DNA of 64,000 nucleotides from WHSO01 sp050485485 (GCA_050485485.1 JBJHBM010000001.1:62001-126000); one strand, 5' to 3'. Counted from the stretch's first letter, positions 44,886-54,673 are shown. The notes: generated from the letters alone by a model not told the origin. Numbers and translations: made by a program.

Positions 44886-45380
44886 ATGTCGGGGAGCGGC
44901 AGTCAGGCCAACGGCGCGGGCAGCGGTGCGCCGTCCGAGGTGGCCGCGGAGGTGTGCGCCGCCCACGGCAACCGTCCCGACCGGCTGATCGAGATATTCC
45001 ACGGCATCCAGGCGCGGCTCGGCTGCGTCCCGGCCGACGCGCTCCAGCCGGTCGCCGCGGCGCTCAACCTGTCGCGCGCCGAGGTCTATGGGGTGTTCAC
45101 CTTCTACCACGACTTCCGTGCAGAGCCGCCCGGGCGCCATATAGTCAAGTTGTGCCGGGCCGAAGCCTGCCAGTCGGTCGGCTGCGAGGCGCTCGCCGCC
45201 CATGCCGAGCGGGCGCTCGGCACGAAGTTCGGCACGACGACGCCCGACGGGCGGGTGACGCTGGAGGCGGTCTACTGTCTCGGCGACTGCGCGCTCGGTC
45301 CCGCTGCCCTGATCGATGGAAACCTTCATGGACTCTTGGATAACAATAAGTTGAGAAAGTTATTTGAGAATCTTACTTAA
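44886..45380 (+). CDS. fdsG: NAD-dependent formate dehydrogenase gamma subunit
   Basis: FdsG, 164 residues, NuoE-like. It carries the [2Fe-2S] ligands in KLCRAEACQSVGC and CLGDCALGPA, and the leading helix RPDRLIEIFHGIQARLGCVP. First gene of the fds operon on the plus strand, divergent from boxD. The last 12 codons are AT-rich compared with the rest of the gene. Confidence 0.9.
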   Translation: MSGSGSQANGAGSGAPSEVAAEVCAAHGNRPDRLIEIFHGIQARLGCVPADALQPVAAALNLSRAEVYGVFTFYHDFRAEPPGRHIVKLCRAEACQSVGCEALAAHAERALGTKFGTTTPDGRVTLEAVYCLGDCALGPAALIDGNLHGLLDNNKLRKLFENLT

Positions 45381-45418
45381 GTTATGTCATATCCCGATAT
45401 TTAGCTTAAAGTTATGCT

Positions 45419-46987
45419 GTGACCACATTGGAAAACATAACGATTTACGTTCCCGGAGACGCGGCCGCCGTGTCGGTGGGGGCCGACGCCGTGGCGGCCC
45501 GCATCGCGGTCGAGGCCGAGGCTCGGGGCGTCTCCGTGCGGATCTTGCGCAACGGCTCGCGCGGGCTCCTGTGGCTCGAGCCGCTGGTGGAGGTGGCGGT
45601 GCCGGGCGGCGCCCGCACCGCCTACGGGCCGGTGGCCGAGGACGACGTGGCGGGGCTGTTCGCGGCGGGCTTCCTTGCGGGCAAGGACCATGCGCTGGCG
45701 CTCGGGCCCGTCGAGGAGATTCCGGCGTTCCGGCGCCAGAACCGTCTCACCTTCGCCCGTTGCGGCCTCACCGATCCGCTGTCGCTCGACGACTACCGCG
45801 CCAACGGAGGCTGCGCGGGGCTGGCGCGCGCCGCCGTCCTGGCGCCCACCGGGATCGTGGCGGAGGTGGCGGAGTCCGGCCTGCGCGGCCGCGGCGGCGC
45901 CGGCTTCCCCACCGGCATCAAGTGGAAGACGGTGTCCGAGGCCGTTGCCGACGTCAAATACGTGGTCTGCAACGCCGACGAGGGCGATTCCGGCACCTTC
46001 GCCGACCGCATGCTGATCGAGGGCGATCCCCTCACCCTGATCGAGGGCATGGCGATCGCGGCGCTGGCCACCGGGGCGGACCGGGGGTTGATCTATCTGC
46101 GCTCAGAATATCCGCATGCGATCAGGGTATTGAGGAGGGCTCTTGAGATTGCACGCGAAGGTGCGCTGCTGGGGCCGGACGTGGCCGGGACGGGTCATGC
46201 CTTCGACATCGAGCTGCGCGTCGGCGCCGGAGCCTACATTTGCGGCGAGGAGACCTCGATGCTCGACAGCCTCGAGGGCAAACGCGGCATGGTCCGGGCC
46301 AAGCCGCCGATCCCGGCCCTCGAGGGCCTGTTCGGCAGGCCGACCCTGGTCAACAACGTGCTCAGCTTCGCCGCCGTGCCGTGGATCCTGGCGCACGGGG
46401 GCGCGGCCTACAAGGCTTACGGGGTGGGGCGCTCGCGCGGCACCCAGCCGTTCCAGCTCGGCGGCAACGTGGCGCGCGGCGGGCTCTACGAGCTGCCGTT
46501 CGGGGTCACGCTCGGCGAGCTGGTGAACGATATCGGCGGCGGGACCCGCTCGGGCCGGCCGGTGCGCGCGGTCCAGGTGGGCGGGCCGCTCGGCGCCTAC
46601 CTGCCGGTGGACCGCTTCGACCTGCCTCTCGACTACGAGGCCTTCGCCGCCGCCGCCGCCATGGTGGGCCACGGCGGTATCGTGGTGTTCGACGACACCG
46701 TGGACATGGCGGTCCAGGCCCGCTTCGCCATGGAATTCTGCGCCATCGAGAGCTGCGGCAAGTGTACCCCCTGCCGTATCGGCTCGACCCGCGGTGCAGA
46801 GGTGATCGAGCGCATCCGGACGGGGCTGGAGCCCGAAAAAAACCTTAGAATTCTCAACGATCTTTGTGAAATAATGAAGGACGGTTCGCTATGCGCCCTG
46901 GGCGGGCTCACGCCATTGCCGGTAACGAGCGCGCTCGCCCATTTCCCCGAGGATTTCAAGCCTTCCCGGCGCCGGGCGGCCGTGTAG
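45419..46987 (+). CDS. fdsB: NAD-dependent formate dehydrogenase beta subunit
   Basis: FdsB, 522 residues, NuoF-like diaphorase with an N-terminal thioredoxin-like segment. Motifs: LRGRGGAGFPTGIKW (NADH/FMN), CNADEGDSGTFADR, GAGAYICGEETSMLDSLEG and the [4Fe-4S] ligands ESCGKCTPCRIG. GTG start at 45419, 38 bases after fdsG, in a notably AT-rich junction. It passes electrons from formate oxidation to NAD+. Confidence 0.92.
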   Translation: MTTLENITIYVPGDAAAVSVGADAVAARIAVEAEARGVSVRILRNGSRGLLWLEPLVEVAVPGGARTAYGPVAEDDVAGLFAAGFLAGKDHALALGPVEEIPAFRRQNRLTFARCGLTDPLSLDDYRANGGCAGLARAAVLAPTGIVAEVAESGLRGRGGAGFPTGIKWKTVSEAVADVKYVVCNADEGDSGTFADRMLIEGDPLTLIEGMAIAALATGADRGLIYLRSEYPHAIRVLRRALEIAREGALLGPDVAGTGHAFDIELRVGAGAYICGEETSMLDSLEGKRGMVRAKPPIPALEGLFGRPTLVNNVLSFAAVPWILAHGGAAYKAYGVGRSRGTQPFQLGGNVARGGLYELPFGVTLGELVNDIGGGTRSGRPVRAVQVGGPLGAYLPVDRFDLPLDYEAFAAAAAMVGHGGIVVFDDTVDMAVQARFAMEFCAIESCGKCTPCRIGSTRGAEVIERIRTGLEPEKNLRILNDLCEIMKDGSLCALGGLTPLPVTSALAHFPEDFKPSRRRAAV

Positions 46988-47018
46988 AGTCACGAGGGGG
47001 CGCGAAGGAGTCGGAGCC

Positions 47019-49862
47019 ATGAGTCTGGTCAAAGAGCCCGATTACGGTACCCCAGCGCGCGAGTCGGATACTTCCGTCACGCTCGAGATCGACGGCCGTT
47101 CCGTGACGGTGGCGGCGGGCACCTCCGTGATGCATGCCGCCGCTTCGCTCGGCACCGCGATCCCCAGGCTGTGCGCCACCGACAAGCTGGAGCCGTTCGG
47201 CTCGTGCCGCCTGTGCCTGGTCGAGATCGACGGCATGAAGGGCACGCCCGCCTCCTGCACCACGCCGGTGACGCAGGGCATGAAGGTACGCACCCAGACC
47301 GAGCGGCTCGCGCGGCTGCGCCGTGGCGTGATGGAGCTCTACATTTCCGACCATCCGCTCGACTGTCTGACCTGCGCCGCCAACGGCGACTGCGAGCTGC
47401 AGGACATGGCGGGCGCGGTGGGCCTGCGCGAGGTGCGCTACGGCTACGACGGCGCCAACCACCTCGCGGCCGAGAAGGACCTTTCCAATCCCTACTTCGC
47501 CTTCGATCCGGCCAAGTGCATCGTGTGTTCGCGCTGCGTGCGCGCCTGCGAGGAGGTGCAGGGCACGTTCGCGCTCACCATCGACGGGCGCGGCTTCGCC
47601 TCCATGGTGGCCTCGGGGGCGGGGGAGAGCTTCTTCGAATCCGAATGCGTCTCGTGCGGGGCCTGCGTGCAGGCCTGCCCGACCGCCACCCTGATGGAAA
47701 AGTCCGTGATCGACCACGGCCAACCCGAGCACACGGTGCTCACCACCTGCGCCTATTGCGGGGTGGGCTGCTCGTTCAAGGCGGAGATGCGTGGCGACCA
47801 GGTGGTGCGGATGGTGCCCCACAAGGACGGCGGCGCCAACGAGGGCCATTCCTGCGTCAAGGGCCGCTTCGCCTGGGGCTACGCCACCCACCGCGACCGC
47901 GTGCGACGCCCGATGGTCCGCGAACGCATCACCGATCCCTGGCGCGAGGTCGATTGGGACGAGGCGATCGCCTTCGCCGCCGCGCGCTTCAGGGACATCC
48001 AGGCGCGCCACGGGCGCGGCGCCGTCGGCGGCATCACGTCGTCGCGCTGCACCAACGAGGAAGTCTACGTCGTCCAGAAGATGGTGCGCGCGGCGTTCGG
48101 CAACAACAACGTCGATACCTGCGCGCGCGTGTGCCATTCGCCCACCGGCTACGGCCTCAAGACCACCTTCGGCACCTCGGCCGGGACGCAGACCTTCCGG
48201 TCGGTCGAGAAGGCCGACGTCATCATGGTGATCGGCGCCAACCCGACCGACGCGCACCCGGTGTTCGCCTCGCGCATGAAGCGCCGGCTGCGCGCGGGCG
48301 CCAGGCTGATCATCGTGGACCCGCGCCGCATCGACCTCGTGAAAACCCCGCATATCGAGGCTTCCCACCACCTGCAGCTGCGGCCGGGGACCAACGTCGC
48401 GGTGGTCAACGCGCTCGCCCACGTGGTGGTGACCGAGGGGTTGGTGGACCGGAAATTCGTGGCCGAACGCTGCGAGCCGGCCGATTTCGCGGCCTGGGAA
48501 AATTTCATTTCGGAGCCCAGAAACTCCCCGGAAGCCCTCGAAGAAACCACCGGCGTCCCCGCCGCCGAGGTGCGCGCCGCGGCCCGGCTCTACGCCACCG
48601 GCGGCAATGGCGCGATCTATTATGGCCTCGGCGTCACCGAGCACTCCCAGGGCTCGACCATGGTCATGGCGATGGCCAACCTGTGCATGGCGACCGGCAA
48701 CATCGGCCGCGAGGGTGTCGGCCTCAACCCGCTGCGCGGCCAGAACAACGTCCAGGGCTCGTGCGACATGGGCTCGTTCCCCCACGAGTTCTCGGGCTAC
48801 CGCCACGTCTCCGACGACGCCGTGCGCCAGGTGTTCGAGGGCCTGTGGAACACCCACCTCGATCCCGAGCCTGGCCTGCGCATCCCCAACATGCTGAACG
48901 CGGCGCTGGAAGGCACCTTCCGCGGCCTGTTCGTCCAGGGCGAGGACATCGCCCAGTCCGACCCCAACACCAAGCACGTGACCGAGGCGCTGGAGGCGAT
49001 GGAGTGCGTCGTGGTCCAGGACCTGTTCCTGAACGAGACCGCGGCCTACGCCCATGTGTTCCTGCCCGGCACCTCGTTCCTCGAGAAGGACGGCACCTTC
49101 ACCAACGCCGAGCGCCGCATCAACCGGGTGCGCCCGGCGATGGCGCCCCGGCAGGGCCTGTCCGAATGGGAGACAGTGTGCCGGCTCGCCGCCGCGATGG
49201 GCTATCCCATGGGCTACGGCTCGGCCGCCGAGATCATGGACGAGATCGCCTGCGTGACCCCCACCTTCAAGGGCGTCAGCTTCGAGAAGCTCGACCGGCT
49301 GGGCTCGGTCCAGTGGCCGTGCAACGACGCCGCCCCCGCGGGCACCCCGATCATGCACATCGGCAAGTTCGTGCGCGGCAAGGGCCGCTTCATGCTGACC
49401 GAATACGTGCCGACCGAGGAACGCAGCAACCGGGAGTTCCCGCTGCTGCTGACCACCGGGCGCATCCTCAGCCAGTACAACGTCGGCGCCCAGACCCGGC
49501 GCACCGAGAACACCCGCTGGCACGAGAAGGACGTGCTGGAGATTCACCCCGCCGACGCCGAGGCGCGCGGCATCGGGGACGGCGACCTGGTGCTGCTGGC
49601 CTCGCGCATCGGCGCGACCACGCTGCACGCCGTCGTCACCGACCGGGTGCCGGCCGGGGTGGTCTACACCACCTTCCACTATCCGGTGACGGGCGCCAAC
49701 GTGATCACGACCGAGCATTCCGACTGGGCCACCAACTGCCCGGAATACAAGGTCACGGCGGTCCAGGTGGTGCGCTCCAACATGCCGTCCGGCTGGCAGC
49801 AGGAGTGGGCCGAGCGCGAGGTCGAGCACAAGCGCGTGGCGGCGGCGCCCGCCGCGGAATGA
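47019..49862 (+). CDS. fdsA: NAD-dependent formate dehydrogenase alpha (molybdopterin) subunit
   Basis: FdsA, 947 residues. N-terminal NuoG-like [2Fe-2S] domain (GSCRLCLVEIDG), His-Cys [4Fe-4S] site (HPLDCLTCAANGDCEL), two ferredoxin-type clusters (CIVCSRCVRACEE, CVSCGACVQACPT), then the Mo-bisPGD domain beginning TTCAYCGVGC. The active-site residue is cysteine, in DTCARVCHSPT, so no selenocysteine is needed. Its TGA overlaps the ATG of fdhD. It oxidises formate to CO2 in the cytoplasm. Confidence 0.94.
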   Translation: MSLVKEPDYGTPARESDTSVTLEIDGRSVTVAAGTSVMHAAASLGTAIPRLCATDKLEPFGSCRLCLVEIDGMKGTPASCTTPVTQGMKVRTQTERLARLRRGVMELYISDHPLDCLTCAANGDCELQDMAGAVGLREVRYGYDGANHLAAEKDLSNPYFAFDPAKCIVCSRCVRACEEVQGTFALTIDGRGFASMVASGAGESFFESECVSCGACVQACPTATLMEKSVIDHGQPEHTVLTTCAYCGVGCSFKAEMRGDQVVRMVPHKDGGANEGHSCVKGRFAWGYATHRDRVRRPMVRERITDPWREVDWDEAIAFAAARFRDIQARHGRGAVGGITSSRCTNEEVYVVQKMVRAAFGNNNVDTCARVCHSPTGYGLKTTFGTSAGTQTFRSVEKADVIMVIGANPTDAHPVFASRMKRRLRAGARLIIVDPRRIDLVKTPHIEASHHLQLRPGTNVAVVNALAHVVVTEGLVDRKFVAERCEPADFAAWENFISEPRNSPEALEETTGVPAAEVRAAARLYATGGNGAIYYGLGVTEHSQGSTMVMAMANLCMATGNIGREGVGLNPLRGQNNVQGSCDMGSFPHEFSGYRHVSDDAVRQVFEGLWNTHLDPEPGLRIPNMLNAALEGTFRGLFVQGEDIAQSDPNTKHVTEALEAMECVVVQDLFLNETAAYAHVFLPGTSFLEKDGTFTNAERRINRVRPAMAPRQGLSEWETVCRLAAAMGYPMGYGSAAEIMDEIACVTPTFKGVSFEKLDRLGSVQWPCNDAAPAGTPIMHIGKFVRGKGRFMLTEYVPTEERSNREFPLLLTTGRILSQYNVGAQTRRTENTRWHEKDVLEIHPADAEARGIGDGDLVLLASRIGATTLHAVVTDRVPAGVVYTTFHYPVTGANVITTEHSDWATNCPEYKVTAVQVVRSNMPSGWQQEWAEREVEHKRVAAAPAAE

Positions 49863-50722
49863 CGGTGGCGACCGCCAAATCCACGACGGGAGCGGCAGCA
49901 GCGGCCGCCGGGCCGGCGGCGCGCGCGGTGGCGGACGCCGACCGGGCCTCGGTGCCGGTCCGGGTGACGGTCCCCGCGGGGCGGGGCGGCGCCCCGGAGC
50001 CGCGCGAGTGGCGGCTCGCCGAGGAAACCCCGGTCAATCTCGCCTACGACGGTGTCCCTTACGCGGTGATGATGGCGACCCCCCGCGACCTTGAGGATTT
50101 CGCCCGCGGCTTCTCTCTGGCGGAGGGCGTGCTGGCGTCCCCGGCGATGATCCGCGCGGTTGCGGTAACGGAGGTGGAGGGCGGCTTCGTCGCCAATGTC
50201 GAAACCGTGCCGGGCGCGGAGATTGCGCGCGACCGCCAGGCGCGCGCCCTCGAGGGGCGCACGGGCTGCGGCGTCTGTGGCCTCGAGCGGCTCGACCAGG
50301 TGGTGCGCGACGTGCGCCCCGTGCATGGTCCGGCGCCCGCGCGGGAGGCCATCGCCCGGGCCTTCGCCGAGCTGCCCGGCCGGCAGGAGATGAACCGCCT
50401 CAACCATTCGGTCCATGCGGCGGCCTGGGCCGAGCCCTCGGGCGCGATCCGGCTGGTGCGCGAGGACGTGGGCCGCCATACCGCCCTCGACAAGCTGATC
50501 GGCGCGATGGCGGCGGCCGGCGTCGATCCCGCTGCCGGATTCTGCGTGATGACGTCGCGCTGCTCGTTCGAGCTGGTACAGAAGGCAGCGGCGGTCGGGA
50601 TTGCGTGCCTCGCCACCGTCTCGGCGCCGACCGCGCTCGCGCTCGACCTCGCCGGCCGCGCCGGCATGACCCTGGCCGCGCTGTCGCCCGACGGCGTGGT
50701 GCTGTTCGAAACCCGATTCTGA
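49859..50722 (+). CDS. fdhD: Formate dehydrogenase accessory sulfurtransferase FdhD
   Basis: FdhD (FdsC), 287 residues. It transfers sulfur to the bis-molybdopterin cofactor and is needed for FdsA activity. The sulfur-carrying cysteines are in GRTGCGVCGLE; EDVGRHTALDKLIGAM and SRCSFELVQKAA are further family motifs. ATGA overlap with fdsA indicates coupled translation. The N-terminus carries an Ala-rich stretch of about 25 residues that is variable in the family. Confidence 0.93.
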   Translation: MTVATAKSTTGAAAAAAGPAARAVADADRASVPVRVTVPAGRGGAPEPREWRLAEETPVNLAYDGVPYAVMMATPRDLEDFARGFSLAEGVLASPAMIRAVAVTEVEGGFVANVETVPGAEIARDRQARALEGRTGCGVCGLERLDQVVRDVRPVHGPAPAREAIARAFAELPGRQEMNRLNHSVHAAAWAEPSGAIRLVREDVGRHTALDKLIGAMAAAGVDPAAGFCVMTSRCSFELVQKAAAVGIACLATVSAPTALALDLAGRAGMTLAALSPDGVVLFETRF

Positions 50723-50737
50723 CGAGCTTTCTGCAAC

Positions 50738-50953
50738 ATGGCGCTTTCCGACATCGTCCGCATGGCCAACCAGATCTCGGACTTCTTCGCGGCCTATCCG
50801 CACGAGACGGCGGTGAAGGAGACCGCCAACCACATCCGCAATTTCTGGGATCCGCGCATGCGCAAGCAGCTGTTCGACCATCTGGCCGTGGGTGGCGAGG
50901 GACTCCGGCCGGTGGCGCGTGAGGCTGCCCAGGCCCTTCTCGAAAAGGCCTGA
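50738..50953 (+). CDS. fdsD: Formate dehydrogenase delta subunit
   Basis: FdsD, 71 residues, a small subunit of the fds complex. Typical sequence: ANQISDFFAAYPHE, NHIRNFWDPRMRKQLF. Last gene of the fds operon, 15 bases after fdhD. Known FdsD proteins are needed for a stable, active complex. Confidence 0.88.
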   Translation: MALSDIVRMANQISDFFAAYPHETAVKETANHIRNFWDPRMRKQLFDHLAVGGEGLRPVAREAAQALLEKA

Positions 50954-50985
50954 ATCCCCGGGATTCCGGGGCCAGGCCACGCGTG

Positions 50986-51014
50986 TGGACGTATGGCGCG
51001 GTTGCGTGTATAAG
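50986..51014 (+). promoter_or_regulatory. Predicted promoter of the VanB/PDR-type reductase
   Basis: TGGACG (50986-50991), a 17-base spacer and TATAAG (51009-51014), 66 bases upstream of the start codon at 51080. Confidence 0.4.
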
Positions 51015-51079
51015 CCCGCAAGCTCGAATAGTGGATTCGCAACAAGGCCCGTAAGAAAGCGACAAGTAGGAAGACGTTA

Positions 51080-52054
51080 ATGCCCGATATTCAGCTCAAG
51101 GTCGCGGCGATCAAGGAACTGACCCCGAAGATCAAGATGTTCGAACTGGTGTCGCCGACCGGCGGCGCGCTGCCCCCCTTCGAGGCGGGCGCCCACATCG
51201 ACATCAAGACCGGCGCCGGCGTGGTGCGGTCCTACTCGCTGGCCAACGATCCCAAGGAACGCCACCGCTACGTCACCGCGGTCCTCAAGGAGCCCCAGAG
51301 CAAGGGCGGCTCTAAGTGGATGCATGAGAACGTCGAGGTCGGCGACACCCTGACGGCCACGGAGCCGCTCCAGAATTTCCCGCTGGCGCCCGACGCGAAG
51401 AAGAGCGTCCTGCTCGCGGGCGGTATCGGCATCACCCCGATCCTGGCGATGGGCTATCACCTGCGCGACACGGGCACCCCGGCGAAGATGCACTACTGCA
51501 CCCGCGCGCCGGAAGAGACCGCCTTCATGGACGAGGTCAAGGCGGTATTCGGCGACGGGGTCAGCTTCTACTTCGACGGCGGCGATCCCTCCAAAGGCAT
51601 CAATCTCGCGGAGACCTTCAAGGGCTACGAGGAAGGCACCCACCTCTACGTCTGCGGTCCGGCCGGCCTCCTGCGCGCGGTGCGCGAGGCGACCGCCCAC
51701 TGGCCCGAGCACGCCGTCCATTTCGAGCTGTTCACCTCCGCCCGCACGGACGAGGAGCTGGCCGAGATCGCCGCGCGCCCGGCGGGCGAGTTCGAGGTCG
51801 AGTTGGCCCAGTCCGGCGTGACGCTCACGATCCCGGCCGACCGTACCATCCTCGACGTGCTGATCGAGGAGGGCTACGGCGTGCCCTACGCCTGCGAGGA
51901 AGGCTGGTGCGGCGCCTGCCAGATCGCGCTGCTGGGCGGCAAGGCCGACCACCGCGACGAAATCCTGAGCGACGCGGAGAAGGAGGCCAACACCAAAATC
52001 CAGGTGTGCGTCTCGCGCGCCATGCCGGGCGAGAAACTGATCCTCGATCTTTAA
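51080..52054 (+). CDS. VanB/phthalate dioxygenase reductase-type FMN and [2Fe-2S] reductase
   Basis: A 324-residue reductase in the order FMN-binding barrel (RSYSLANDP), NAD-binding domain (LLAGGIGITPILAM, YVCGPAGLL) and C-terminal plant-type [2Fe-2S] ferredoxin (YACEEGWCGACQ...C). This is the layout of phthalate dioxygenase reductase and VanB, which serve Rieske oxygenases. No Rieske oxygenase is in the window. It could serve one elsewhere or, speculatively, feed BoxB, since boxA is missing here. It has its own promoter downstream of fdsD. Confidence 0.85.
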   Translation: MPDIQLKVAAIKELTPKIKMFELVSPTGGALPPFEAGAHIDIKTGAGVVRSYSLANDPKERHRYVTAVLKEPQSKGGSKWMHENVEVGDTLTATEPLQNFPLAPDAKKSVLLAGGIGITPILAMGYHLRDTGTPAKMHYCTRAPEETAFMDEVKAVFGDGVSFYFDGGDPSKGINLAETFKGYEEGTHLYVCGPAGLLRAVREATAHWPEHAVHFELFTSARTDEELAEIAARPAGEFEVELAQSGVTLTIPADRTILDVLIEEGYGVPYACEEGWCGACQIALLGGKADHRDEILSDAEKEANTKIQVCVSRAMPGEKLILDL

Positions 52055-52071
52055 ATCCGTTTAATTCGTTG

Positions 52072-52110
52072 GACGTCATGGCCGGGCTCGATCCGGCCAC
52101 CCATGACGTC
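52072..52110. repeat. Dispersed palindrome between convergent genes
   Basis: GACGTCAT (52072-52079) pairs with ATGACGTC (52103-52110), and inside it GGCCGG (52080-52085) pairs with CCGGCC (52093-52098). Lies exactly between the stops of two convergent genes and may also act as a bidirectional terminator. Confidence 0.6.
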
Positions 52111-53037
52111 TCACCCCTCGGCGGCGCGCCACGACCAGGCGCCATTCGCGAGATTCTCGGTGACCACGCCGCGCATCATCTCGCGCACTGCGGCGGTGGC
52201 CTTGGAAGCCGGCCGCTTGGCCGAATAGACCAGGTACATCTGGCGCGACAGCGCCGGCTGCTCGAAGCGGCGCGCGGTGAGGCGCCCTTCCTCCACCTCG
52301 CGCTTGACCGAGCCGAACGGCAGGATGGCGTAGCCGACGCCTTTGATCACCATTTCCTTCATCGCGGTCACCGAATCGATCTCGAGCACCACGTCGAGAT
52401 CGATGCCTCTCGCGCCGGCGGCGGCCTCGACCAGAGAGCGCAGGCCGGAAGAGGCGCTCGGCAGGATCATCGGCAGCGCGCCGATGTCGTCGAGGGCGGC
52501 CGTCTCCGGCTTGTCCGCGTCCTTGCCCGGACCGATCAGGCACAGGTCTTCTATCAATAGCGGCTCGCACACCAGCCCCTGCACCGCCGAGGGATTGTAG
52601 GAGAAGGCGAGGTCGAGGCGGTCGTTCTCGACCCATTCCATCAGGTCCTCGCTCATGGCATCGACGATGGCGAGCGCGACGCTGGGGTATTCCCTACGGC
52701 ACCGTTCCACCAGCTGGGTGGCGAGGATCAGGTTGAGGGTAGGGGTCAGGCCGACCGCGATCTTGCCGCGCGGAGGGCCGGCGAGGTCGGCCACCGACAG
52801 CCGAGCGCGCTCCAGTTGGCGCAGGATGATCTGGGCATGCTCGCGCAGCAGCAGGCCGGCCTCTGTCGGGATCACGCCGCGCGAATGGCGGTCGAGCAGC
52901 TTGACGCCGAGCTCCTCCTCGAGCTTGCGGATCTGCAGGCCCAGCGCCGGTTGGGCCACGTGCAGATAGGCCGCGGCCTTGGAGAAGCTGCGGAGCTCGA
53001 CGATGCGCAGGAAGTAGCGAAGCTGGCGGATAGTCAT
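52111..53037 (-). CDS. LysR-family transcription regulator
   Basis: A 308-residue LTTR: HTH at residues 1-60 (QLRYFLRIVELRSFSKAA, LHVAQPALGLQIRKLEEELG) and an effector domain with VGLTPTLNLILATQL. The start at 53037 is the normal family start; the frame to 53220 extends into the divergent promoter region. LysR regulators usually control the divergent neighbour, here the aldehyde dehydrogenase and the UbiD/TctC module that follows. Confidence 0.9.
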   Translation of the reverse strand: MTIRQLRYFLRIVELRSFSKAAAYLHVAQPALGLQIRKLEEELGVKLLDRHSRGVIPTEAGLLLREHAQIILRQLERARLSVADLAGPPRGKIAVGLTPTLNLILATQLVERCRREYPSVALAIVDAMSEDLMEWVENDRLDLAFSYNPSAVQGLVCEPLLIEDLCLIGPGKDADKPETAALDDIGALPMILPSASSGLRSLVEAAAGARGIDLDVVLEIDSVTAMKEMVIKGVGYAILPFGSVKREVEEGRLTARRFEQPALSRQMYLVYSAKRPASKATAAVREMMRGVVTENLANGAWSWRAAEG

Positions 53038-53191
53038 TTTTCGCCCGCACTCTAGCCTGACTATAACGATAATGTCTATCTGGGCCATTGGTGATCGGGA
53101 CTCGAAATCGCCTCCGAATGCGGGGACAATGCCGCCAATCAATGCGCTCCGCCGCCGTGGGCGATGCCGGGGCATCGGAAGGGAGAACGGC
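53038..53191. promoter_or_regulatory. Divergent LysR / aldehyde dehydrogenase control region
   Basis: A 154-base intergenic region with TATAAC (53062-53067, a possible -10) and a GATA-N5-TATC dyad starting at 53068, suitable as a LysR binding site overlapping the promoters. No clear -35 was assigned. Confidence 0.4.
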
Positions 53192-54673
53192 ATGGCATCC
53201 GACACCACCACTCTCAGCAACGAGCGACCGCCGGTTCATGCCGGCCTCCTGATCGAGGGCGCCTGGACGGAGGGTTCGGAACGGATGGACGTGCGCAATC
53301 CGGCCCATCCCTCAGAACTGGTCGGCACTGCGGTCCGCGCCACGGAGGCGGACGTGGATGCCGCCGTGGCGGCCGCCAAGGCGGCGCAGCCCGCCTGGGC
53401 GGCGAAGGGCTACCGGGCTCGTGCCGCCGTCATCGCCGAGGCCCTCAAGCGGCTCGAGACCGACATCGACGCGCGCGCGCTGCTCTATAGCCGCGAGAAT
53501 GGCAAGACCCTGGCCGAGGCCAAGGGCGAGCTGATGAGCGTGTTCATGCGCCAGCGCCTCACGCTGGAGCTGGTGGACGAGATCGAGCAGGAGCGGGTGC
53601 TGACCGACGACAACGGCCGCACCTTCGTGACCCATATCCCCTACGGTGTGGTGGTTTCCATCGTGCCCTGGAACGCGCCAGTGCCGCTCGCCTTCATGCA
53701 AATCGTTCCGGCGCTGCTGGCCGGCAACGCGGTGATCGTGAAACCGCCGGAGACCTGCCCGCTCGCGCTCACCCGCAGCGTCGAGATGATCGCCGACCTG
53801 TTCCCGCCGGGACTCCTCGGCCTTGTCACGGGCCTGCCGGCGGAGATCGGCGACCGCCTCACCGGCCATCCCGATGTCGGCAAGGTGGCCTTCACGGGCT
53901 CGATCCCGTCGGCGCGCCACATCGCGGCCAACGCGGCCCAGACCATCAAGGGCATCACGCTGGAGCTCGGCGGCAACGACCCGGCGATCCTGCTCGACGA
54001 CGTGGACCTGTCGGACAAAACCATGAACCAGATGGCCTCGGTGGTGTTCCGCATGTCGGGCCAGGTCTGCATGGCGATCAAGCGGGTCTACGTGCCGTCC
54101 CGGATCAAGGATCGCTTTGTGGACGCCTTCGCCAAGGCCGCCGACAAGGTGGTGGTGGGCGATGGCATCCGGCCCAAGGTCACGATGGGTCCGCTGCATC
54201 AGGAGAAGGGGCTGCTGCGCGGACGCAACCTCGTGGAGGACGCGGAGACGCGCGGCGCGAGCGTGCTCAGGCTCGGCAGGATCGACGACATGGAGACCTT
54301 CCGGGAAGGTTATTTCATGCAGCCGACCATCGTCATGGACATTCCCGACGACGCGCCGCTGATGACGGAGGAGCAGTTCTGCCCGGCGCTGCCGGTTGCC
54401 GTCTACGACGACCTCGACGAGGCGGTCGCGCGCGCCAACGGCACCGTCTACGGCCTCGGCGGCTCGGTATGGAGCAAGGACGTGGACCGTGCCCTCGCGG
54501 TCGCGCGCCGCGTCGAATCGGGCACGGTTTGGGTCAACACCCACGGCACCCAGGCCATCAACCGGCGCGCGCCCTACGGCGGCATCAAGCAGTCCGGCAT
54601 CGGGCGGCGCGCGGGGGTCGAGGGGATGCACGAGTACCTGCAGCTCCAGACCATCACCAGCTACGAGGCCTGA
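53192..54673 (+). CDS. NAD(P)-dependent aldehyde dehydrogenase
   Basis: A 493-residue ALDH-superfamily enzyme: cofactor loop VSIVPWNAPVPLAF, catalytic Glu region ELGGNDPAILL, catalytic Cys in MSGQVCMAIKR, and EEQFCPALPVAVYDD. The start at 53192 follows GGAAGGGAG; an in-frame ATG at 53072 would cover the promoter region. Close to benzaldehyde/semialdehyde-type ALDHs, but the substrate is not fixed. Divergent from LysR and followed by a TctC receptor, so it is likely the first enzyme gene of the second module. Confidence 0.88.
   Translation: MASDTTTLSNERPPVHAGLLIEGAWTEGSERMDVRNPAHPSELVGTAVRATEADVDAAVAAAKAAQPAWAAKGYRARAAVIAEALKRLETDIDARALLYSRENGKTLAEAKGELMSVFMRQRLTLELVDEIEQERVLTDDNGRTFVTHIPYGVVVSIVPWNAPVPLAFMQIVPALLAGNAVIVKPPETCPLALTRSVEMIADLFPPGLLGLVTGLPAEIGDRLTGHPDVGKVAFTGSIPSARHIAANAAQTIKGITLELGGNDPAILLDDVDLSDKTMNQMASVVFRMSGQVCMAIKRVYVPSRIKDRFVDAFAKAADKVVVGDGIRPKVTMGPLHQEKGLLRGRNLVEDAETRGASVLRLGRIDDMETFREGYFMQPTIVMDIPDDAPLMTEEQFCPALPVAVYDDLDEAVARANGTVYGLGGSVWSKDVDRALAVARRVESGTVWVNTHGTQAINRRAPYGGIKQSGIGRRAGVEGMHEYLQLQTITSYEA

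Noticed and set aside
46956..49829. Long antisense frame opposite fdsA
   Set aside because: Shadow of a large GC-rich gene; His/Asp/Gly-rich translation typical of an antisense frame.
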